Below the pieces are notes generated by a model, which did no database searches, was not told where the DNA came from, and saw only the letters and a list, made by a program, of their open reading frames with translations. From DASUFZ01 sp035541475 (GTDB lineage Bacteria; Myxococcota_A; UBA9160; SMWR01), in assembly GCA_035541475.1 (NCBI GenBank), contig DATKND010000007.1, positions 1-64,000 of the forward strand: 64,000 nucleotides of DNA. The letters run 5' to 3'. This document shows, one piece after another, positions 60,954 through 64,000 of the stretch. The position numbers and the translations under genes were made by a program. Position 1 is the stretch's first letter. The number at the start of each line of letters is the position of its first letter.

Positions 60954-62248
60954 CAGAGTTCGAAGCTCGACGGGAAGGGGCAGCGGTGCTGGAGCACGTG
61001 CTCCTCGAAGTCGCCGCGGAAGTGGCGGAGCAGGCCCTGCACCGGCCAGGCGGCGGCGTCCGCGAAGGCGCAGATCGTCTGGCCCTCCATCTTCCCCGCG
61101 ACGTCGAGCAGCACGTCGAGATCCTGCTTCTCGCCCGCGCCGCGCTCGATCCTCGACACGATCTTGTGGAGCCAGCCCGTGCCCTCGCGGCACTGCGTGC
61201 ACTGTCCGCAGGACTCGTCGCGGAAGAAGTACGTGATGATCTCGGCGACGCGCACCATGCAGCAGGTGTCGTCCATCACCATGATGCCGCCGGTGCCGAG
61301 CATGGTCTTGCGCTCGCGCAGGGACTCGTTCGCCATCGGCACGTCGATCTGACCGGCGGGCAGGATCGGCATCGACATGCCGCCGGGGATCACGCCCTTC
61401 AGCTGGCGTCCGCCGAGGACGCCGCCCGCGTGCTGGAAGACGATCTCGTCGAGGCGCGTGCCGAGCGGCAGCTCGTAGAGTCCGGGCCGCACGACGTGAC
61501 CCGACACGCCGAAGATCGTGGTGCCCGGGCTCTTCTCGGTGCCGAAGCCGCGGAACCACTCGGCGCCGTTCCGCACGATGTGAGGCACGTGGCTGAAGGT
61601 CTCGACGTTGTTGACGGTGGTCGGGCGTCCGAAGGCGCCGTGCTGCGCGGGGAAGGGCGGCTTCTTGCGCGGCTGACCCTTCTTGCCCTCGAGCGACTCG
61701 AGCAGCCCCGTTTCCTCGCCGCAGATGTAGGCGCCGGCCCCGCGCTGCAACACCACATCGTGGCGGAACTTCGTGCCGAGCACGCGCTCGCCGAGGTAAC
61801 CCTTCGCGCGCGCTTCCTCGATCGCGCGCTCGAGCTGCCGCGCCGGGTAGGCGTACTCGCCGCGCACGTAGACGAAGGTCTTCTCGGCGCCGGTCGCCCA
61901 CGCGGCGATCAGGATGCCCTCGAGCATCTGGTGCGGGCCGCGCTCGAGCAGGATGCGGTCCTTGAAGGAGCCGGGCTCCGACTCGTCGGCGTTGCAGACC
62001 AGGTACTTCGGGCCGTCGCTCTTCACCGGCATGAACGACCACTTGAGCCCGGTCGAGAAGCCGGCGCCGCCGCGGCCCTGCAGACCCGCGCGCTTGACCA
62101 ACTCGATCACGTCGGCGGGCGCCATCTTCTTCAGCGCGGTGCGCGCGGCGTCGTAGCCGCCGCGGCTCTCGTAGCCGTCGAGCGTGGCGAACGCGTCGTC
62201 GGCGAAGTGCTCGGTCAGATAGCTGGTGACGTACGGGACCTTGAGCAT
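60953..62248 (-). CDS. nuoF: NADH-quinone oxidoreductase subunit F
   Basis: A 431-residue subunit that binds NADH, FMN and cluster N3. GLQGRGGAGFSTGLKWSFM is the NADH/FMN glycine loop; CNADESEPGSFKDR and GAGAYICGEETGLLESLEGKKGQPR are family blocks; ESCGQCTQCREGTGWL with a later TICAFAD carries the four [4Fe-4S] cysteines. ATG at 62248, 11 bases after nuoE. This is the electron entry point of complex I. Confidence 0.97.
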
Positions 62249-62259
62249 CGACCCGATTC

Positions 62260-62727
62260 CTACTCGAGCGCGTCCAGAATGCGGCGGGCCTGCTCGAGGT
62301 CGAGGTCCTCGCAGTAGCGATCGTCGATTCGCATCATCGGCGCGTACGCGCAGGCGCCGAGACACTCCTCGTGGCCGAGGTGGATGCGACCGTCGCCCGT
62401 GTTGCCGTGCTCGTCGACGCCGAGGTGCTGCTCGAGATCGCGCAGCAGGCTGCGCGCGCCGCGCAGCGAGCAGGGCAGGTTCGTGCACACGTAGACGTGA
62501 TGCCGCGGCTGCGGCGTCGCGTAGAACATGTTGTAGAAGCTCACGACCTCCATCACCTCGTTCGGGCGGAGGCCGAAGATCTCCGCGAGTTCCCGCGCGC
62601 TCTCGGCAGCGACGTGCCCGTGCTCCTCGTGCACGATGTGCAGCGCGGGCAGCAGCGCGCCGCGGCGCTGCGGGTACTTCGCGATCTCGGCGTCGATGCG
62701 CGCGCGCGAGTCCCGCGAGATCACCAT
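62260..62727 (-). CDS. nuoE: NADH-quinone oxidoreductase subunit E
   Basis: A 155-residue thioredoxin-like subunit with the N1a [2Fe-2S] cluster. The cysteine pairs are CTNLPC and CLGAC, spaced as in the family. NEVMEVVSFYNMFYATPQ precedes them. The ATG at 62727 overlaps the 3' end of nuoA by 7 bases; a GTG at 62724 is possible. In standard operons nuoB, nuoC and nuoD lie between nuoA and nuoE; here nuoE follows nuoA directly. Confidence 0.95.
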   Translation of the reverse strand: MVISRDSRARIDAEIAKYPQRRGALLPALHIVHEEHGHVAAESARELAEIFGLRPNEVMEVVSFYNMFYATPQPRHHVYVCTNLPCSLRGARSLLRDLEQHLGVDEHGNTGDGRIHLGHEECLGACAYAPMMRIDDRYCEDLDLEQARRILDALE

Positions 62728-63074
62728 TCGAGCCCGCCCTTCATCCACTCGTAGACGAGCCCGATCGCGAGCGGGATGGTGAAGACGACCATCGCGCCGT
62801 AGCCGAACCAGCCGAGCTGCTGCGAGACGGCGCCCCAGGGGTAGAAGTAGATCGCCTCGACGTCGAAGACGACGAACAGGATCGCGACCATGTAGAACTT
62901 GACTGCGTAGCGACGATGCGGCGACTGGAGCTGCTTCTCGCCGCACTCGAAGGGATCCATCTTCTCCGCGAACTGCCGCTTCGGTCCGAGCAGCAGATGG
63001 ATGCCGAGCAATGCGCACACGAGCACCGTTCCGATCGCGAGGACGACGAGAACACCCGTGTACTCGGCGAGCAT
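62721..63074 (-). CDS. nuoA: NADH-quinone oxidoreductase subunit A
   Basis: A 117-residue, three-helix subunit next to the quinone site. KMDPFECGEKQLQSPHRRYAVKFYMVAILFVVFDVEAIYFYPW contains the conserved cysteine loop and the acidic pair in helix 2. ATG at 63074. It is the first gene of the nuo polycistron; a good promoter lies about 80 bases upstream at 63153-63181. Confidence 0.96.
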   Translation of the reverse strand: MLAEYTGVLVVLAIGTVLVCALLGIHLLLGPKRQFAEKMDPFECGEKQLQSPHRRYAVKFYMVAILFVVFDVEAIYFYPWGAVSQQLGWFGYGAMVVFTIPLAIGLVYEWMKGGLEW

Positions 63075-63152
63075 CACCAGCCCCCTAGCCGACGCGCACG
63101 ACCCGCGCGTGTTTCGACCGAAGTGCGCGCCGGGCCAGCGAAAAGAGGGCGG

Positions 63153-63181
63153 AAGGTAACGGCGACCCCTGGGAGGGTCAA
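63153..63181 (-). promoter_or_regulatory. sigma-70-type promoter of the nuo operon
   Basis: On the minus strand TTGACC (plus 63176-63181) and TACCTT (plus 63153-63158) are separated by exactly 17 bases, about 80 bases before nuoA in the divergent nuoA/gpsA gap. The -35 is a five-of-six match and the -10 a four-of-six match. Confidence 0.55.
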
Positions 63182-63229
63182 CCACTTTTCGCGCCTTCCG
63201 GAGCGCGCGCTCGCTGATACGATCGCGGC

Positions 63230-64000
63230 GTGCCGCTGTCCGTCGCGGTCCTCGGAGCCGGGAGCTTCGGAACTTGTCTCGCGCTCCTGTGCGCACGCGA
63301 GCACGAGGTCGCGTTGTGGGCGCGCAAGCCCGCGATCGCGGAGGCGATCAACCGCGACCGCCGCAACCCGCGCTACCTCGAGGACGCCGCGCTGCCCGCG
63401 CGGCTGCGCGCGAGCAACGACCTCGCGGAGGTGCTCGCCGACGCCGAGCTCGTGATCTGCGCGGTGCCGAGCCATGGCGTCCGCGAGGTGATGACGCTCG
63501 CGGGCCCGCACCTCTCGCGCGAGGCGGTGCTGGTCTCGACGGTGAAGGGCATCGAGCTCGGCACCTGGATGCGCATGGACCAGGTGCTCGCGGAGGTGCT
63601 CGACCCGGTCTTCCATCCGCGGCTGGTCTTCTTGTCCGGACCCTCGTTCGCCCGCGAGATCGCGGACGGGAAGCCGACCGCCGTGACGCTCGCCTGCGCG
63701 GTCGAGAGCTACGCGATCTCGGTGCAGCAGTCGATCTCCTCGCCCACCTTCCGCTGCTACACGCACACCGATGTGATCGGAGCGGAGCTCGGCGGCGCGC
63801 TGAAGAACGTGATCGCGATCGCGGTCGGGATCTGCGACGGCATGGGCTTCGGCCAGAACGCGCGCGCGGCGGTGATGACGCGCGGTCTACGCGAGATCAC
63901 GCGCCTGGCCGTCGCGATGGGCGCGGATCCGCTCACCTTCCTCGGGCTCGCCGGCATGGGCGATCTCGTGCTCACCTGCACCGGCGACCTCTCGCGAAAC
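63230..64000 (+). CDS. gpsA: NAD(P)-dependent glycerol-3-phosphate dehydrogenase (3' end cut by window)
   Basis: The first 257 residues of GpsA, which reduces dihydroxyacetone phosphate to sn-glycerol-3-phosphate for phospholipid synthesis. VAVLGAGSFGTCLALLCA is the nucleotide-binding loop; VICAVPSHGVREVM and VSTVKGIELGT follow; FLSGPSFAREIADGKPTAV and ELGGALKNVIAIAVGICDGMGFGQNARAAVMTRG hold the substrate residues, including the catalytic Lys in ALKN. The GTG at 63230 is the only start before the glycine loop. The frame is open to the last base, so about 70-80 residues lie beyond the window. Confidence 0.95.
   Translation, partial: MPLSVAVLGAGSFGTCLALLCAREHEVALWARKPAIAEAINRDRRNPRYLEDAALPARLRASNDLAEVLADAELVICAVPSHGVREVMTLAGPHLSREAVLVSTVKGIELGTWMRMDQVLAEVLDPVFHPRLVFLSGPSFAREIADGKPTAVTLACAVESYAISVQQSISSPTFRCYTHTDVIGAELGGALKNVIAIAVGICDGMGFGQNARAAVMTRGLREITRLAVAMGADPLTFLGLAGMGDLVLTCTGDLSRN

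Overview
The window is a very GC-rich (about 70%), densely coded bacterial chromosome segment with no rRNA, CRISPR array or insertion sequence that I can see. The organism is Gram-negative: there are lipoproteins with clear lipoboxes, a TolC-type outer-membrane factor, a YejM/PbgA-like membrane sulfatase and an AcvB/VirJ protein. LLM-class oxidoreductase, P450, paired acyl-CoA dehydrogenases, amidohydrolase, TetR regulators and SelB together suggest an aerobic soil or marine lineage of the former Deltaproteobacteria (Myxococcota, Desulfobacterota or Binatota-like). That placement is inference only.

Layout. 1-17.3 kb: accessory genes in short divergent or convergent pairs: a beta/gamma-crystallin repeat protein cut by the window edge, a lipoprotein esterase, an SnoaL-like protein, a methyltransferase/chalcone-isomerase-like pair, an LLM oxidoreductase, a DUF1254 protein, a membrane sulfatase, a P450 with a divergent TetR regulator and palindromic operator, an SGNH hydrolase, an ECF sigma factor with a C-terminal NTF2-like domain divergent from a DJ-1/PfpI gene, an MFS permease and a second membrane sulfatase. 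17.3-23.8 kb, minus strand: a proline-rich-tailed membrane protein, GH25 lysozyme, SDR, a two-subunit acyl-CoA dehydrogenase and an alkylsulfatase lipoprotein. 23.9-29.4 kb, plus strand: a tandem hotdog protein, then a MacAB-TolC-like exporter. 29.4-35.2 kb: an old-yellow-enzyme homologue facing a tight five-gene minus-strand operon (SDR, VOC, amidohydrolase, ColD/RfbH-like PLP enzyme, TetR) with an operator at its promoter end.

35.3-44.4 kb: housekeeping genes serS, selB and lepB, plus a GT-C glycosyltransferase, a CrtC/AttH-like protein, an MFS permease and a LOG-family protein. 44.5-47.7 kb, minus: a zinc/manganese-type ABC importer (membrane protein, binding protein, ATPase, permease). 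47.8-49.4 kb: an AcvB/VirJ protein and a frameshifted small gene. 49.5-63.1 kb, minus: a long polycistron reading nuoA-E-F-G-H-J-K-L-M-N and continuing without a break into a secreted trypsin-like protease, an FHA-domain membrane protein and a small unknown protein. Core complex I genes nuoB, nuoC, nuoD and nuoI are absent from this cluster. The window ends inside gpsA on the plus strand.

The observations I would follow first are: (i) the protease-FHA-unknown module joined to the complex I operon; (ii) the ColD-like enzyme, with His in place of the PLP lysine, inside a catabolic-looking TetR operon; (iii) a dispersed hairpin-plus-tail repeat, one copy of which supplies the serS stop codon; (iv) a tandem W-x-G-x-x-W repeat fused to a beta/gamma-crystallin domain; and (v) a freshly frameshifted small conserved gene. 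No gap between genes exceeds 300 bases.
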